Shown: positions 51,789-63,046, numbered from the stretch's first letter. The stretch: 64,000 nt of DNA from Pseudonocardia abyssalis (GCF_019263705.2 NZ_JADQDK010000001.1:1178001-1242000); one strand, 5' to 3'. Notes: generated by a model not told the origin, from the sequence alone. A program made the numbers and translations.

Positions 51789-52616
51789 TCATCGATGATC
51801 GGAGTGGCCGTGCAGTTCGGCGGCTGTGTCCGGGATCGTGACCGGTGCCGCGATGTGGCCGGCGGCGTGGTCGAAGAAGCGCAGCAGCTCGACCGGGAAC
51901 GGCATGACGAGGGTGCTGTTCTTCTCCGCCGCGACGTCGGAGACCGTCTGCAGCAGCCGCAGCTGGAAGGCGCCGGGCGTGGCGTGCATGGCGCGGGCGG
52001 CGTCGGCGAGGCGGGTCGAGGCCTGGAACTCGCCGTCGGCGGCGATCACCCTGGCGCGGCGCTCGCGCTCGGCCTCGGCCTGGCGCGACATGGACCGCTT
52101 CATGGTCTCGGGCAGCGCGATGTCCTTGAGCTCGACGAGCTCGATCCGCACTCCCCAGGGCTGCTCGGTGGGCTCGTCGATGACGGCCTTGAGCTCGGCG
52201 CTGATCCGCTCGCGGTCCGAGAGCAGGGTGTCGAGGTCGGCGCGGCCGATGACGGTGCGCAGCGAGGTCTGGGCGACCTGGGAGACCGCGTGCTGGTAGT
52301 CCCGGACGTTGACGATGGCCTTCACCGGGTCGACGACCTTGAAGTAGACGGCGGCGTCGACCTGGACCGTGACGTTGTCCCGGGTGATCGCGCCCTGGCC
52401 GGGTACGGACAGGACGATCACCTGCACGGAGACCTTCTGCATGCGGTCGGCGATCGGCACGATGAGCCGCAGCCCGGGTTCGCGCACGCCCGGGAGCACC
52501 CGCCCGAAGCGGAAGACGACCCCGCGCTCGTACTGCTGCACCATCCGGATGCTGCCCAGGCCCAGCAGGACCAGCACGACCACCGCACCCACCAGCACGC
52601 TCTGCCATGTCTGCAT
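51789..52616 (-). CDS. Slipin/SPFH-domain membrane protein (275 aa)
   Basis: One N-terminal membrane segment (VLVGAVVVLVLLGLGSIRMV) is followed by an SPFH/band-7 domain (YERGVVFRFGRVLPGVREPGLRLIVPIADRM … LRTVIGRADLDTLLSDRERI) and a helical tail (RSMSRQAEAERERRARVIAADGE). Slipins organise membrane microdomains and often pair with small NfeD or SHOCT proteins; here the frameshifted SHOCT gene follows. The ATG at 52616 lacks a clear ribosome-binding site. A DosR-like dyad is 58 nt upstream. Confidence 0.92.
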   Translation of the reverse strand: MQTWQSVLVGAVVVLVLLGLGSIRMVQQYERGVVFRFGRVLPGVREPGLRLIVPIADRMQKVSVQVIVLSVPGQGAITRDNVTVQVDAAVYFKVVDPVKAIVNVRDYQHAVSQVAQTSLRTVIGRADLDTLLSDRERISAELKAVIDEPTEQPWGVRIELVELKDIALPETMKRSMSRQAEAERERRARVIAADGEFQASTRLADAARAMHATPGAFQLRLLQTVSDVAAEKNSTLVMPFPVELLRFFDHAAGHIAAPVTIPDTAAELHGHSDHR

Positions 52617-52674
52617 GGGCAGACGCTGCCCGGGCGGGGCCGGGCGCGGGCAGGAGCGAACGCACCGGGCAGCC

Positions 52675-52688
52675 GGGTCGTCGGACCC
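52675..52688. promoter_or_regulatory. DosR-like box GGGTC-GTCG-GACCC
   Basis: A perfect dyad with the central spacer of 4 nt, 58 nt upstream of the slipin start. The rest of 52617-52892 shows no gene. Confidence 0.65.
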
Positions 52689-52892
52689 GACCTCGGTACC
52701 CCTGAGGTCCCACGTCCGCACCTCACCCGGGTACTCCACGGCCGCACGGGACGAGGGCCGTCGCCGGAGGGCCCGGAGGACATGTCGCTCGGCGGCCGGT
52801 GCCCGGTCACCGCGGTCCACCGGATCGTGGCGGCCGGAGCAGCGCGGGCCACGGGCGAGCGCCTCCGCCCGGCCGACGGAGGGCCTGCGCCG

Positions 52893-53189
52893 ATGGACAT
52901 CTCGCCGATCGTGGTGACGGTGGTGCTCACCGCGCTCGTCGACTTCACCAACGGGTTCCACGACACCGCGAACGCGATGGCCATCTCGATCGCGACCGGG
53001 GCGCTGCGGCCCCGGGTGGCGGTCGGTATCGCCGCCGTCCCCGACCTCGCCGGAGCGTTCCTGTCGGTGCGGCCGCGCGGACGATCTCCGGGGGTCTGGT
53101 CGGTGACCGGCAAGATCGTCCTGCCGGCCCTCGTCGCCGACGTCCGGGTGGTCCCCGAGCCCGGTCCGGTAGGGCTCACGGTCCGGTAG
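52893..53189 (+). pseudogene. Truncated PiT-family phosphate transporter remnant
   Basis: The first ~60 residues match PiT transporters: VTALVDFTNGFHDTANAMAISIATGALRPRVAVGIAAVPDLAGAFLS. After that the family sequence (ARTISGGLV) continues in the +1 frame at about 53068-53110 and returns to a KIVLPALV-like piece before a stop at 53189. PiT proteins have over 300 residues and ten or more membrane segments, so the 98-residue frame is non-functional. A 17-bp tandem repeat follows at its end. Confidence 0.8.
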
Positions 53190-53213
53190 GGCTCACGGTC
53201 CGGTAGGGCTCAG
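53163..53213. repeat. 17-bp tandem repeat, three copies
   Basis: GGTCCGGTAGGGCTCAC occurs at 53163, 53180 and 53197 (last base G in the third copy). The repeat covers the stop of the PiT remnant and the TGA of the minus-strand hydrolase gene. Confidence 0.85.
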
Positions 53214-54745
53214 GGGGTGCCCGTCCGCGGGAGGATGTCCTCGACGAGCAGCCGGTGCACCTCGTCGGCCTGTTCGAAGGCCACCGCGTGCGCGGCTCCC
53301 TCGTAGGTCACCAGGTGCTTCTCGGGCGCGTCGAGCAGGCCGTACCACTCCAGCATCAGGTCGCGCCTGCCGTGCAGCTCGGCCGCGCCGTCGAGGACGT
53401 ACACCGGGACCTGCAGCGCGGGCACGTCGCGCCGCAGGTCGAGGTCCTGGATCTGCGGGTACATCACCGCGAACGTGTCGACGAGCCCGCGGAGCACGTT
53501 CGCCTTCTCCATGGCGTCGTACTCGGAACCCAGCAGGCCGAAGGGGTCGAGCCCCGATGCCGCGCCGCGGGCGAGGTAGCCCGCCGACGGGGTGTAGGGG
53601 CCGTAGAGGCGGCCGTAGGCGTCCATGACCGCGGCGTTCGCCCAGGGGATGTCCCGGTAGGGCGGGACCCCGATCCGCTCCAGGGTGGCGGCGAGGTCGG
53701 TGTCGCCGGTCCGCGACGCGTACGCCTGCAGGTCGGTGTGGATCCGGCGGTCGGTCTCCTGGACGTCGACCATCTGGCCGCTGCCGATCCAGGCGTGGTA
53801 GAGGTCGGGGCGACGCTGCACGGCGAGGACCCCCAGGAGCGTGCCCCAGGACTCGCCCATGAGGAGGATCTTCTCCTCGCCGAAGCGGTCGCGCAGCTGC
53901 TCGCTCAGCGCGATGGTGTCCTCGACGGCCCGGTCGAGGGTGGCCCGCCCGGTCGGCAGCAGCCCGGCGTAGGACTTGCCGTTGCCGCGCTGGTCGTAGG
54001 TGGCGAACACGACGTCGTCGGTCCAGGGGGCGGACAGGACGCGGGCCAGCGCGAGGTCGGACTGCCCCGGCCCGCCGGAGAGGTAGAGCAGCACCGGGTC
54101 GTCCACGTCCGCGGCGCGGATCATGAGGGCGTGCCCGGTGCCGCCGAGCGTCACGGTCTCCAGCGAGGCCAGGCCGCCCGGCACGACGGCCCCGGTGGCG
54201 TCCACGACCGGCGGGGTGGATGCCGGCACGGCGACGAACGCGGCCATGGCGACGACGACCAGGCCCACGACACCGGTGCCGATCGCGCGGCGGGCGCGGT
54301 GCGGCACCGCCCCGGACCGCCGGAGCGCGATGCCGACGCCGATCCGGGCCCCGAGCAGCATCGGCAGGACGAGCAGCAGCGCGTGCACGCCGCGTCCGGC
54401 GAGCAGCGCGAGGACGCCGTAGACCGAGTCGAGCCGGACGGCGTCGACGGTCGGCAGCGCGACGGCCAGGCGGCCCAGCTCGAGCACCGCCCCGTACACC
54501 GCGGAGGTGGGCAGCACCGTCCACGCCGTGCCGGTCCCGCCACCGGCGACGAGCCCGAGCAGCGCGCCGAGGACCATGACGGCGACGGCCTGTCCGGCGG
54601 TCGTCGGCCCGAGCGGCACGGCGACCGCGGTCACCGCACCGGAGACCGCGGCCAGCGCGAGCGCCGCGGTGAGCGCTCCCCGCCGGCTCGGTGGGGTCAC
54701 GCGTGCGGGTCCGCCGGTCGGTGCTGCGTCGGTGCGGGTCACCAC
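53210..54745 (-). CDS. Membrane-anchored alpha/beta hydrolase (511 aa)
   Basis: The N-terminal ~180 residues carry about four hydrophobic membrane segments. The alpha/beta-hydrolase domain then has YLSGGPGQSDLALARVLS, DQRGNGKS (proline-iminopeptidase/TAP-like features), the nucleophile GESWGTLLG and a C-terminal His in GAAHAVAFEQ. It follows cydDC by 19 nt, so it is the last gene of the cydAB-cydDC operon. That context is unusual: the product could process a peptide or lipid at the membrane under low oxygen. No secretion cleavage site is evident. Confidence 0.8.
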   Translation of the reverse strand: MVTRTDAAPTGGPARVTPPSRRGALTAALALAAVSGAVTAVAVPLGPTTAGQAVAVMVLGALLGLVAGGGTGTAWTVLPTSAVYGAVLELGRLAVALPTVDAVRLDSVYGVLALLAGRGVHALLLVLPMLLGARIGVGIALRRSGAVPHRARRAIGTGVVGLVVVAMAAFVAVPASTPPVVDATGAVVPGGLASLETVTLGGTGHALMIRAADVDDPVLLYLSGGPGQSDLALARVLSAPWTDDVVFATYDQRGNGKSYAGLLPTGRATLDRAVEDTIALSEQLRDRFGEEKILLMGESWGTLLGVLAVQRRPDLYHAWIGSGQMVDVQETDRRIHTDLQAYASRTGDTDLAATLERIGVPPYRDIPWANAAVMDAYGRLYGPYTPSAGYLARGAASGLDPFGLLGSEYDAMEKANVLRGLVDTFAVMYPQIQDLDLRRDVPALQVPVYVLDGAAELHGRRDLMLEWYGLLDAPEKHLVTYEGAAHAVAFEQADEVHRLLVEDILPRTGTP

Positions 54746-54764
54746 CGTCTCCTCGGGGTCCGGG

Positions 54765-57700
54765 TCAGCGCGCGGGGACGAGTGGCCGGTCGCCGATCCG
54801 GACCTCGGGCAGGCCGGGGGTCTGCTCGGGCCGGTGGGTCACGATCAGCGCCGTGCGGCCCTCTGTCACGGCGAGCAGCTCGGCGGCCAGCGCGTCCGCG
54901 GTGGCCGGGTCGAGGTGGGCGGTGGGCTCGTCGAGGACCAGGACGTTGCGCTCGGCCAGCAGCGCGCGGGTGATCCCGATGCGCTGGCGCTCGCCGCCGG
55001 ACACCGCGCCCCCGTGCTCGCCGACGGCGGTGTCGAGCCCGTCGGGCAGCCCGGCGAACCAGTCACCCAGCCGGGCCCGGCCCAACGCCGCGACGAGCTG
55101 CGCGTCGGTGGCGTCCGGGGCGGCGAGGGCCAGGTTGGCGCGCAGCGTGCTGTCGAACAGGTGGGTGCGGGCGCCGCACCAGGCGATGCCGTGGCGCACG
55201 TCGTCCCCGGCCAGCCCGCGCACGTCGTGGCCGTCGGCGCGCAGGGTGCCCGCGCTGGGGTCCAGGGTGCGCAGCAGGGCCGCGACCACGGTGGACTTCC
55301 CGGAGCCGGAGGGCCCGGTGAGCGCGAGGCGGGTGCCGCCGCGCAGGTCGAGATCGACGTCGTGCACGGCGTCGCGGCCCGCACCCGGCCAGCGGACGGC
55401 GAGCCCGTCGGCGGTGAAGCCCGACGGCGGCGCGACGTCGAGCGGGTGCGCGGGATCGGCGACGGCGACCGGCCGGGCCTCGAGCTCGGCGAGCCGCCGG
55501 GCGGCGGGCAGCGCGGTGAGCAGCCGGACGGCGGCGTCGGGCAGCCCCGCGACGACGTCGGCCATGGCCAGCGGGGTCAGCGCGAGCACCGCGAGCGCGG
55601 GCCCGGGCAGCGTCCCCGCCCGCACGGCGGCGATGCCGACGGCCGTGGCCGCCACGGACGTCGCCCCGATCGCGAGCACGCCGATCCCGGCACCGAGCCC
55701 GCGGGCGGTGGCCGCCCGGCGCAGCAGGGCCGCGAGCCGGGCGTCGGCGTCGGCGAGCCGGTCGCGGAACCGGCCGGCCGCACCGAAGGCGATCAGGTCG
55801 GGGGCGGCCTCGACGATCTCGACGCTGCGGGCCAGCACCTCGCCGCGGGCGGCGGCCGCCCGCCGCTCCGTGTGGTGGGCGGCCCATGCGGTGGTCGCGG
55901 GTGCGAGTACCCCCGCGACGAACAGGCCGATCGCGACGACCAGTCCCGCGGCGGGGAGCAGCAGCCCGATCCCCACGGCGGTGCCCGTCGCGACCGCGGC
56001 GGCGGCCACCGCGGGCAGCAGCACCCGCACCAGCAGGTCCTGCTGGGCGTCGACGTCGGAGATGAGCCGGGACAGCAGCTCCCCGCGCCGCAGCCGCGCG
56101 GTGGCGGCCGGTCCGAGCCGCAGCAGCGCCTCCCAGATCCGCACCCGCAGCGCGCTGGAGGCCCGCAGTGCGGCGTCGTGCGACACGAGCCGCTCGGCGT
56201 AGCGGAGCACGCCCTTGCCCAGCCCGAACGCGCGCACCGCGACGATGGCGACCATCAGGGCCAGCACCGGGGGGTGCAGCGCGGCGGAGGAGATCAGCCA
56301 GGCCGAGGTCGCGGTCAGCGCCACGCCGCACCCGAGCGCGAGTGCGCCGAGCAGGGCGGCGAGCGCCAGCCGGCCGCGCTGGTCGCGGGCCGCGGACAGC
56401 GACCAGCGCAGCGCGCCGCGCACCGGCGTGCCGATCGGGGACGGGGCCGGCCGCGGCCCTTCGGGGGCAGGAGGTGCCGCGGCCGGCGTCTGGGGGGAGA
56501 GCGGGTGCGTCACGGGGGCCGGCAGCTGCGGCGCGTCCACGGTGACCGTCCGGTCGCAGCCGGCGAGCACATCGGGCCGGTGGCTGACGAGCACGACGGT
56601 CCGCCCCGCCGCGATCCCGGGAAGGGCCGCGACGATCGCGGCCTCGGTGTCGGTGTCGACGCCCTCGGTCGGCTCGTCGAGCAGCAGCAGCGGCCGGTCG
56701 GCCAGCACGGCGCGGGCGAGCGCGACGCGGCGCTGCTGCCCGGTGGACATGCCCACCCCGTCCTCGCCGACGCGCCGGTCGAGCGGGACGTCCAGCGCAG
56801 CGGCGGCGGCGGCCGCTGCCACCCGCGGCTCCGGGGCGTCGGGCGCACCGAGGCGGATGTTGTCGGCGACGGTGCCGCGCACGAGCACCGGGCGTTGGGG
56901 GACCCAGGCGACGCGGCGGGACCAGGCGTCGCGGTCGATGTCGGCGAGGTCGACGCCGCCGACGGTGACCCGCCCGCCGTCCGGGCGGCGCAGGCCGAGC
57001 AGCAGGTCGACCAGGGTGGACTTGCCCGACCCGCTCGGGCCGCGGACACCCAGGACGGTGCCGGGCTCCAGCACCAGGTCGAGCCCGTCGAGGACGCGCC
57101 CTCCGCGGCCCTCGACGACGACGCCGTCGAGCCGGACGGCGACGCGCGACGGGTCCGGCGCGGGGATCCGCTCGCCGGAGCCGACGGTGGGTGTCTCCAG
57201 CACGGCGAACACCTCGGCGGCGGCGGCGAGCCCCTCCGCGGAGTCGTGGAAGCGGGCCCCGACCGCGCGCAGCGGCAGGTAGACCTCCGGCGCGAGGATC
57301 AGCACGACGAGTGCGGTGACGAGGTCGAGATGCCCCTCGACCAGGCGCAGCCCGATCGCGACGGCGACGAGCGCGACCGAGAGCGTCGCGAGCAGTTCGA
57401 GGACGAGCGCGGAGAGGAACGCGACGCGCAGGGTGCGCAGGGTCGCCTGGCGGTAGTCCTCGGCGAGGCTGCGCAGGCGCCCGGACTGGCGCCGGGCGCG
57501 CCCGAACGCGACGAGCACGTCCATCCCGGCGACGAGGTCGAGGAAGTGGTGGCCGAGCACCGCCAGGGTGCGCCACTGCCGGCGCGTGGAGCGCCCGGTG
57601 TGCATCCCGACGAGGATCATGAAGATCGGGATGAGCGGGACCGTCAGCCCGACGATCAGCCCGGACAGCGGGTCGGCGAACAGGATGCGCCCGGCGACGG

Positions 57701-58138
57701 CGGCCGGCACGGTGGCCGCGACCAGCAGGGTCGGGAGGTAGCGGCTGAAGTAGCCCTCCAGCCCGTCGAGGCCCCGGGTGGCCAGGGTGGCCAGCTCGCC
57801 GGTCGGCGGCAGGTCGGGGTGCCGCGGGCCCAGGGCCAGCACGTGCTCGACGAGCCGGGCCCGCAGCTGGCGGATGACGTCGGTGGACGCGCGGTGCGCG
57901 GCCACCTCCCCGGCCCAGGCGAGCACGGCGCGGGCGGAGACCGCGACGACCAGGCCCAGCAGCAGCGGGGCCAGCGCGTCGAGACCGGCACCGCCGAGGA
58001 AGGCGCCCTCGACGGCGCGGGCGAGCAGTTCGGCCGCCACGAGCACCAGGCCCGCGGTCGCCACGGAGAGCGCGGCGGCCAGCACGACGTAGCGCCGCGC
58101 CGCAGAGGCGTGCCGCAGCAACCGCGGGTCCAGTGGTC

Positions 58139-58142
<4 letters not shown>
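54765..58142 (-). CDS. cydDC: Fused CydDC ABC exporter (thiol/heme-linked, cytochrome bd assembly; 1125 aa)
   Basis: Two ABC-transporter halves are joined in one chain. The first (CydD) has six membrane segments, then Walker A GPSGSGKST at 368-376, a degenerate signature STGQQRR and LLLDEPTEG. The second (CydC) has TM helices from ~590, Walker A at 943-951, and a canonical SGGERQR and VLVLDEPTAHLD. CydDC exports reduced thiols and is needed for cytochrome bd maturation. The fused form is common in actinobacteria. It overlaps cydB by 4 nt and is followed by the hydrolase gene. Confidence 0.95.
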
Positions 58143-59182
<1,040 letters not shown>

Positions 59183-59192
59183 GTCGGGTCCC

Positions 59193-60590
59193 TCAGTAGG
59201 CCACGGCCAGCGGCCGCGGTCCGTCGGTGTCGGTGGGGGTGGCCGTGGCGGCGGGGGGTGGCCCGGCCTTGGCGTAGCGGATCATCAGGTAGCCGTCGAC
59301 GACCGCGAGGGCGCCGTAGAGCAGCGTGAGGACGATCAGCGAGGTGAGCACCATCGGTGTGGTCACGGAGGGGGAGACGCCGTCGGCGGTGCGCAGGACG
59401 CCGTACACGGCCCAGGGCTGGCGGCCCATCTCGGTGAAGATCCAGCCTGCGCTGTTGGCGGCGAAGGGGAGGACCAGGCCGGCCACCCCGACGGTGTAGA
59501 ACCAGCGCGGCACCGGGCGGCGGGCGCGGCGGCGGGTCAGCCACAGCCCGACCACGGAGATCAGCCCCGCGAGCAGCCCGAAGCCGATCATGAGCCGGAA
59601 CGTCCAGTACGTCGCCGGGATGTTCGGCGTGTAGTCGCCGGGCCCGTAGGTCTGCTCGGCGGCCGCCTGGAGCTGGTTGATGCCCTCGACCTCCCCGTCG
59701 AACGAGCCGGTGGCCATGAACGACAGGATGCGGGGGACCCGCACGCTGAACAGCTCCTGCGACCCGTCCAGCGAGCCCACCGTGAACAGCGAGAACGACG
59801 CGGGCGCGACCGTGTCGTAGAGGGCCTCGGCGGCGGCCATCTTCATCGGCTGCTGCTCGGTCATGAGCCGGGCCTGCAGATCGCCGGTGACGACGACGCC
59901 GAGGCTGGCGATGAGCACGGTGACCAGTGCGAGCCGCATCGAGGGGCGGAACACCTCGGTGTGCCGGTCGCGGGCGAGGTGCCAGGCACTGACGGCGAGG
60001 ACGAACATCCCGGCGGTGACGAAGCAGGCGGTGATCGTGTGCAGGAAGGCCCCGACCGCGGTGGAGTTGGTGAGTACGGCGCCGAAGTCGACGAGCTCGG
60101 CGCGGCCGCGCTCGTCGTTGACGATCGAGCCGACCGGGTGCTGCATCCAGGAGTTCGCGGCGAGGATGAAGTAGGCCGACAGGACGGTGCCGATCGCGGC
60201 GAGCCAGATGCAGGCCAGGTGCAGCCCCTTGGACAGCCGGTCCCAGCCGAAGATCCACAGGCCGAGGAAGGTCGACTCCAGGAAGAACGCGAGCAGTCCC
60301 TCGATGGCCAGCGGGGCGCCGAAGATGTCGCCGACGTAGCGGCTGTAGTCGCTCCAGTTCATCCCGAACTGGAACTCCTGGACGATCCCGGTCACCACGC
60401 CCATCGCGAAGTTGATCAGGAGCAGCTTGCCCCAGAACTTGGTCATGCGTAGGTAGCGGTCGTCGTCGGTGCGGTACCAGGCGGTCTGCATGCCGGCCAC
60501 GAGGACGGACAGGCCGATCGTCAGCGGGACGAACAGGAAGTGGTACACGGTGACGATCGCGAACTGCCACCGCGCGAGATCGAGGTTCAT
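59193..60590 (-). CDS. cydA: Cytochrome bd oxidase subunit I (465 aa)
   Basis: CydA carries hemes b558, b595 and d. The start LDLARWQFAIVTVYHFLFVPLTIGLS holds the first heme-ligand His. A further His is in LHTITACFVTAG, and the conserved Q-loop region follows GDLQARLMTEQQPMKMAAAEALYDT. The Q-loop is short, consistent with the S subfamily. GGAGGAG precedes the ATG at 60590. It opens the cydA-cydB-cydDC-hydrolase operon, and a DosR-like dyad lies 75 nt upstream. Function is respiration at low oxygen, with resistance to cyanide, NO and sulfide. Confidence 0.96.
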   Translation of the reverse strand: MNLDLARWQFAIVTVYHFLFVPLTIGLSVLVAGMQTAWYRTDDDRYLRMTKFWGKLLLINFAMGVVTGIVQEFQFGMNWSDYSRYVGDIFGAPLAIEGLLAFFLESTFLGLWIFGWDRLSKGLHLACIWLAAIGTVLSAYFILAANSWMQHPVGSIVNDERGRAELVDFGAVLTNSTAVGAFLHTITACFVTAGMFVLAVSAWHLARDRHTEVFRPSMRLALVTVLIASLGVVVTGDLQARLMTEQQPMKMAAAEALYDTVAPASFSLFTVGSLDGSQELFSVRVPRILSFMATGSFDGEVEGINQLQAAAEQTYGPGDYTPNIPATYWTFRLMIGFGLLAGLISVVGLWLTRRRARRPVPRWFYTVGVAGLVLPFAANSAGWIFTEMGRQPWAVYGVLRTADGVSPSVTTPMVLTSLIVLTLLYGALAVVDGYLMIRYAKAGPPPAATATPTDTDGPRPLAVAY

Positions 60591-60665
60591 CACTCCTCCG
60601 TGAGCGGTCGGGCGCCGGTACTCCGGCTCACCACGACCTTCGCCCGGAGAGCCCAGCGCTCGGGA

Positions 60666-60679
60666 GGGCCGAACGGCCC
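60666..60679. promoter_or_regulatory. DosR-like box GGGCC-GAAC-GGCCC
   Basis: A perfect dyad matching GGGNC-N4-GNCCC, 75 nt upstream of the cydA start, 7 nt after a TCGGGA tract. Confidence 0.7.
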
Positions 60680-61037
60680 CCCGCGGACGGCCGGCGGTCC
60701 CGCCCTCAGCCCCCGGTAGGTCGTGGCGACCGGAGATCGCCCATCGGGACGAGGGCAACGTCCGGAGCAGACTCGCCGGTGGTGCTGCACGTCACCAGCA
60801 CACCGCGGAGCGGCCGTGCGGCGATGGTGGTCGCCGGCTCGGTGGATCGGGCCGCGCTCGCCCGCCTGGACAGCCTGCTGTCGCGGCCGTGCGCCGCGTG
60901 AGCGACCCGCGTGGACCTCCCGGATCGCCCCTCGACACGACCTTCCGCATCCACCGGGACGCCCGTGGGGCCCATGCGGCCGTCGCGGCGCCGCCGTGAC
61001 GACGCCGTGACGGCGCAGGGCCGAGGCGCTGTGACCG
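60680..61037. other. Intergenic region between regulator and cydA, with a doubtful short ORF
   Basis: About 360 nt without a secure gene. A 40-codon plus-strand frame (60779-60901, GTG start) ends in VVAGSVDRAALARLDSLLSRP, faintly like part of a STAS or USP fold, but it lacks a ribosome-binding site. An imperfect GC-rich stem (GCGCCG/CGGCGC, 60988-61016) lies downstream of the regulator stop. Confidence 0.4.
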
Positions 61038-61685
61038 TCAGCGTGGCCCGTGGCGCAGCTCGGCCGCGTAGACCGCGGCCTCCGTGCGGCGGGCGAACCC
61101 GAGCTTGTGCAGCAACGAGGAGACGTAGTTCTTGACCGTCTTCTCCGCGAGGTACATCTCGGCGCCGATCTGGCGGTTGGTCATGCCCTCGGCGATCAAC
61201 TCCAGGATCCGGCGTTCCTGCGGGCTGAGCGACTCGTAGCGCGGGTCGGCCGGGGCGTCCCCGGTGCGCAGCCGTTCGAGGACCGTGGCCGTGGCCCGCG
61301 GGTCCAGCAGGGACCCGCCCGCCGCGACCGTGCGCACCGCACCGACCAGATCGACCCCGGCGACCTGCTTGAGCAGGTAGCCCGACGCACCGGCCATGAT
61401 CGCGCCGAACAGGGCCTCGTCGTCGGAGTACGAGGTGAGCATCAGGCACGCGGGCGGCGGCTGGACGGCCGACCGCACCTCGCGGCACACCGAGACGCCC
61501 TCGCCGTCGGGGAGCCGGACGTCCAGGATCGCGACGTCCGGGCGCAGCGCCGGGATGCGGGCCAGCGCCTGCGCAGCCGTGCCGGCCTCCCCGACGACCG
61601 TGATGTCGTCCTCGGACTCCAGCAGCTGCGCGATGCCACGCCGGACGATCTCGTGGTCGTCCAGCAGGAACACGGAAATGGTCAC
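61038..61685 (-). CDS. DosR/DevR-like response regulator (215 aa)
   Basis: Very similar to M. tuberculosis DosR over its whole length: VFLLDDHEIVRRGIAQLL, phospho-acceptor Asp55 in VAILDVRLPDGEGV, LTSYSDDEALFGAIMAGASGYLLK, and the LuxR-type helix LAEKTVKNYVSSLLHKLGFARRTEAAV. DosR is activated by hypoxia, NO and CO through heme sensor kinases (DosS/DosT) and binds a 14-bp GGGAC-N4-GTCCC core. No such kinase is visible in this window. The GTG start has GAGAGG upstream, and a DosR-like box is 79 nt upstream, suggesting autoregulation. Confidence 0.93.
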   Translation of the reverse strand: MTISVFLLDDHEIVRRGIAQLLESEDDITVVGEAGTAAQALARIPALRPDVAILDVRLPDGEGVSVCREVRSAVQPPPACLMLTSYSDDEALFGAIMAGASGYLLKQVAGVDLVGAVRTVAAGGSLLDPRATATVLERLRTGDAPADPRYESLSPQERRILELIAEGMTNRQIGAEMYLAEKTVKNYVSSLLHKLGFARRTEAAVYAAELRHGPR

Positions 61686-61764
61686 GGCCTGCCTCTCGTC
61701 GTCGCCGCGTCGACGGTACCTGCCGACAGGGGTCCGCGTCTGTGCCGATGGGCCCCGACCGGGA

Positions 61765-61778
61765 GGGCCGGACGGCCC
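61765..61778. promoter_or_regulatory. DosR-like box GGGCC-GGAC-GGCCC
   Basis: A perfect dyad 79 nt upstream of the DosR-like regulator start. The remaining sequence 61686-61966 shows no gene. Confidence 0.7.
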
Positions 61779-61966
61779 AGCGCGGGCCGTCCCGGCCGGA
61801 TCCGCCGGTCCCCGGTGTCGTGATGGCGGCGGTCCTGGTGGTCTGGGCCTGCTGCTCGGTGCGGCGATGCTCCTCGCCACCGTCGGCGCCGTGTTGCGAC
61901 GCCGACCGGCCCGGGGCAGTGCACGACGGGCGTTCCGCGCCCACCGGGTGGCCGACCGGGACCGGG

Positions 61967-62950
61967 TCAGTGCATCAGGACCGCTTCGAGCATGCGGCGT
62001 GGTGTCCGCTCGATCCGGCTCGCGCCCGGTCCTGGGTGACCGATCCGGATCACCAGCTGGGGACGGTCCGGTGAGCGCAGGACGGACGACGCCAGCCGCG
62101 CGCGGGTTGCGGGGACCTCCTGCGACTGGCTGAGCGGGGTGGTGGCCAGCCCCTGAACGGTCGCCGTGAGCAGCGCCGCGCTGGTCGCCTCGCCGGCGAG
62201 CAGGTGATCGAGCACCTCGTCGCCGGTGGTGGTGAGGACGAGCAGGACGGAACCGTCGTGCCCGCCCGGTGCCGGCTGCGGCCGGGTGCTGCCCAGCGTC
62301 CCGCGCGGGAACGCCCGCAGGTCCGGGGCCGCGGTGCGCGTGGTGCGGGCGGTGGCCGGGATGCCGTCGCGTGCGGCGGCCCAGCGGTGGCTCCAGATCG
62401 TCAGCTCGGCTGCGTAGCCGGGCGCGAAGCGCTGCCGCGCCCCGGCATCGGCCAGTACCTCGTCGAGCCGACGACGCGCACCGGGCTCGGTCACCGGGTG
62501 CAGTGTCGCGCCGTACTGCGTCGCGCACGCGACGAGCCGCCCGATCGCCTGCGGGGAGACGGGGTCGGCGCCGAACGGGCGGCGGTCGGTCCGGCGTTCG
62601 TCGATGGCCCGGCTCAGCTGGGCGAGCCCGGTGTCGCCCGCCCCGGGGCGGACACGCACGGTCGCCAGGTGCCAGCGGTCCTCCGGTGACGGGAGCCGGT
62701 GGACGTGCGCCGACAGGCGCGCGGCGGCGAGGGCGACCTGGAGGTGGTGCAGAGCCGCACCGCAGCTCAGGACGAGATCGCGAAGGTCGGGGTCGGTGGC
62801 CACCAGCTGTCGTGCCGGGTCGGCGTGCAGCTCGATCAGCCCGTCGGTGAGCCGCCACCGCCACGGCTGCGTGTTGTGCACCGACGGCGCCTGCAGTGCC
62901 CGCTGCACCGCGACCGCGAGTACACCGACGGGAACGTCCCTATCTGCCAT
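61967..62950 (-). CDS. Acg-family nitroreductase-like protein, second copy (327 aa)
   Basis: The same family as the protein at 49870-50847, with LQAPSVHNTQPWRWRL, LVLSCGAALHHLQVALAAARL, ERRTDRRPFG, and the C-terminal PQLVIRIGHPGPG. The two Acg-like proteins share the APSxHNxQPWRW signature and ~45-50% visible identity in conserved blocks. It diverges from the USP gene at 63136; a DosR-like box is 82 nt upstream of its start. As with mycobacterial Acg proteins, an FMN-binding or sequestering role is more likely than classic nitroreductase activity. Confidence 0.9.
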   Translation of the reverse strand: MADRDVPVGVLAVAVQRALQAPSVHNTQPWRWRLTDGLIELHADPARQLVATDPDLRDLVLSCGAALHHLQVALAAARLSAHVHRLPSPEDRWHLATVRVRPGAGDTGLAQLSRAIDERRTDRRPFGADPVSPQAIGRLVACATQYGATLHPVTEPGARRRLDEVLADAGARQRFAPGYAAELTIWSHRWAAARDGIPATARTTRTAAPDLRAFPRGTLGSTRPQPAPGGHDGSVLLVLTTTGDEVLDHLLAGEATSAALLTATVQGLATTPLSQSQEVPATRARLASSVLRSPDRPQLVIRIGHPGPGASRIERTPRRMLEAVLMH

Positions 62951-63032
62951 GTGTGCACCGTCCCCCCGGCAGATCGGGCCGCACAGAGGCGATCAGCACC
63001 GAGTCCGTGGTGACCCGTGGGGCCGCGGTTTG

Positions 63033-63046
63033 GGGTCGGAGGTCCC
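63033..63046. promoter_or_regulatory. DosR-like box GGGTC-GGAG-GTCCC
   Basis: It fits GGGNC-N4-GNCCC and the flanks TTG/GA also agree with the DosR consensus. It lies 82 nt from the nitroreductase start (62950, minus) and 89 nt from the USP start (63136, plus), in the divergent promoter region. Confidence 0.65.

Noticed and set aside
60779..60901. Short STAS-like plus-strand ORF
   Set aside because: Only 40 codons, no ribosome-binding site, and the resemblance is too faint to call a gene.
60706..61944. 412-codon minus-strand frame overlapping the DosR-like regulator
   Set aside because: It is a shadow frame of the regulator gene with low-complexity sequence and no homology features.
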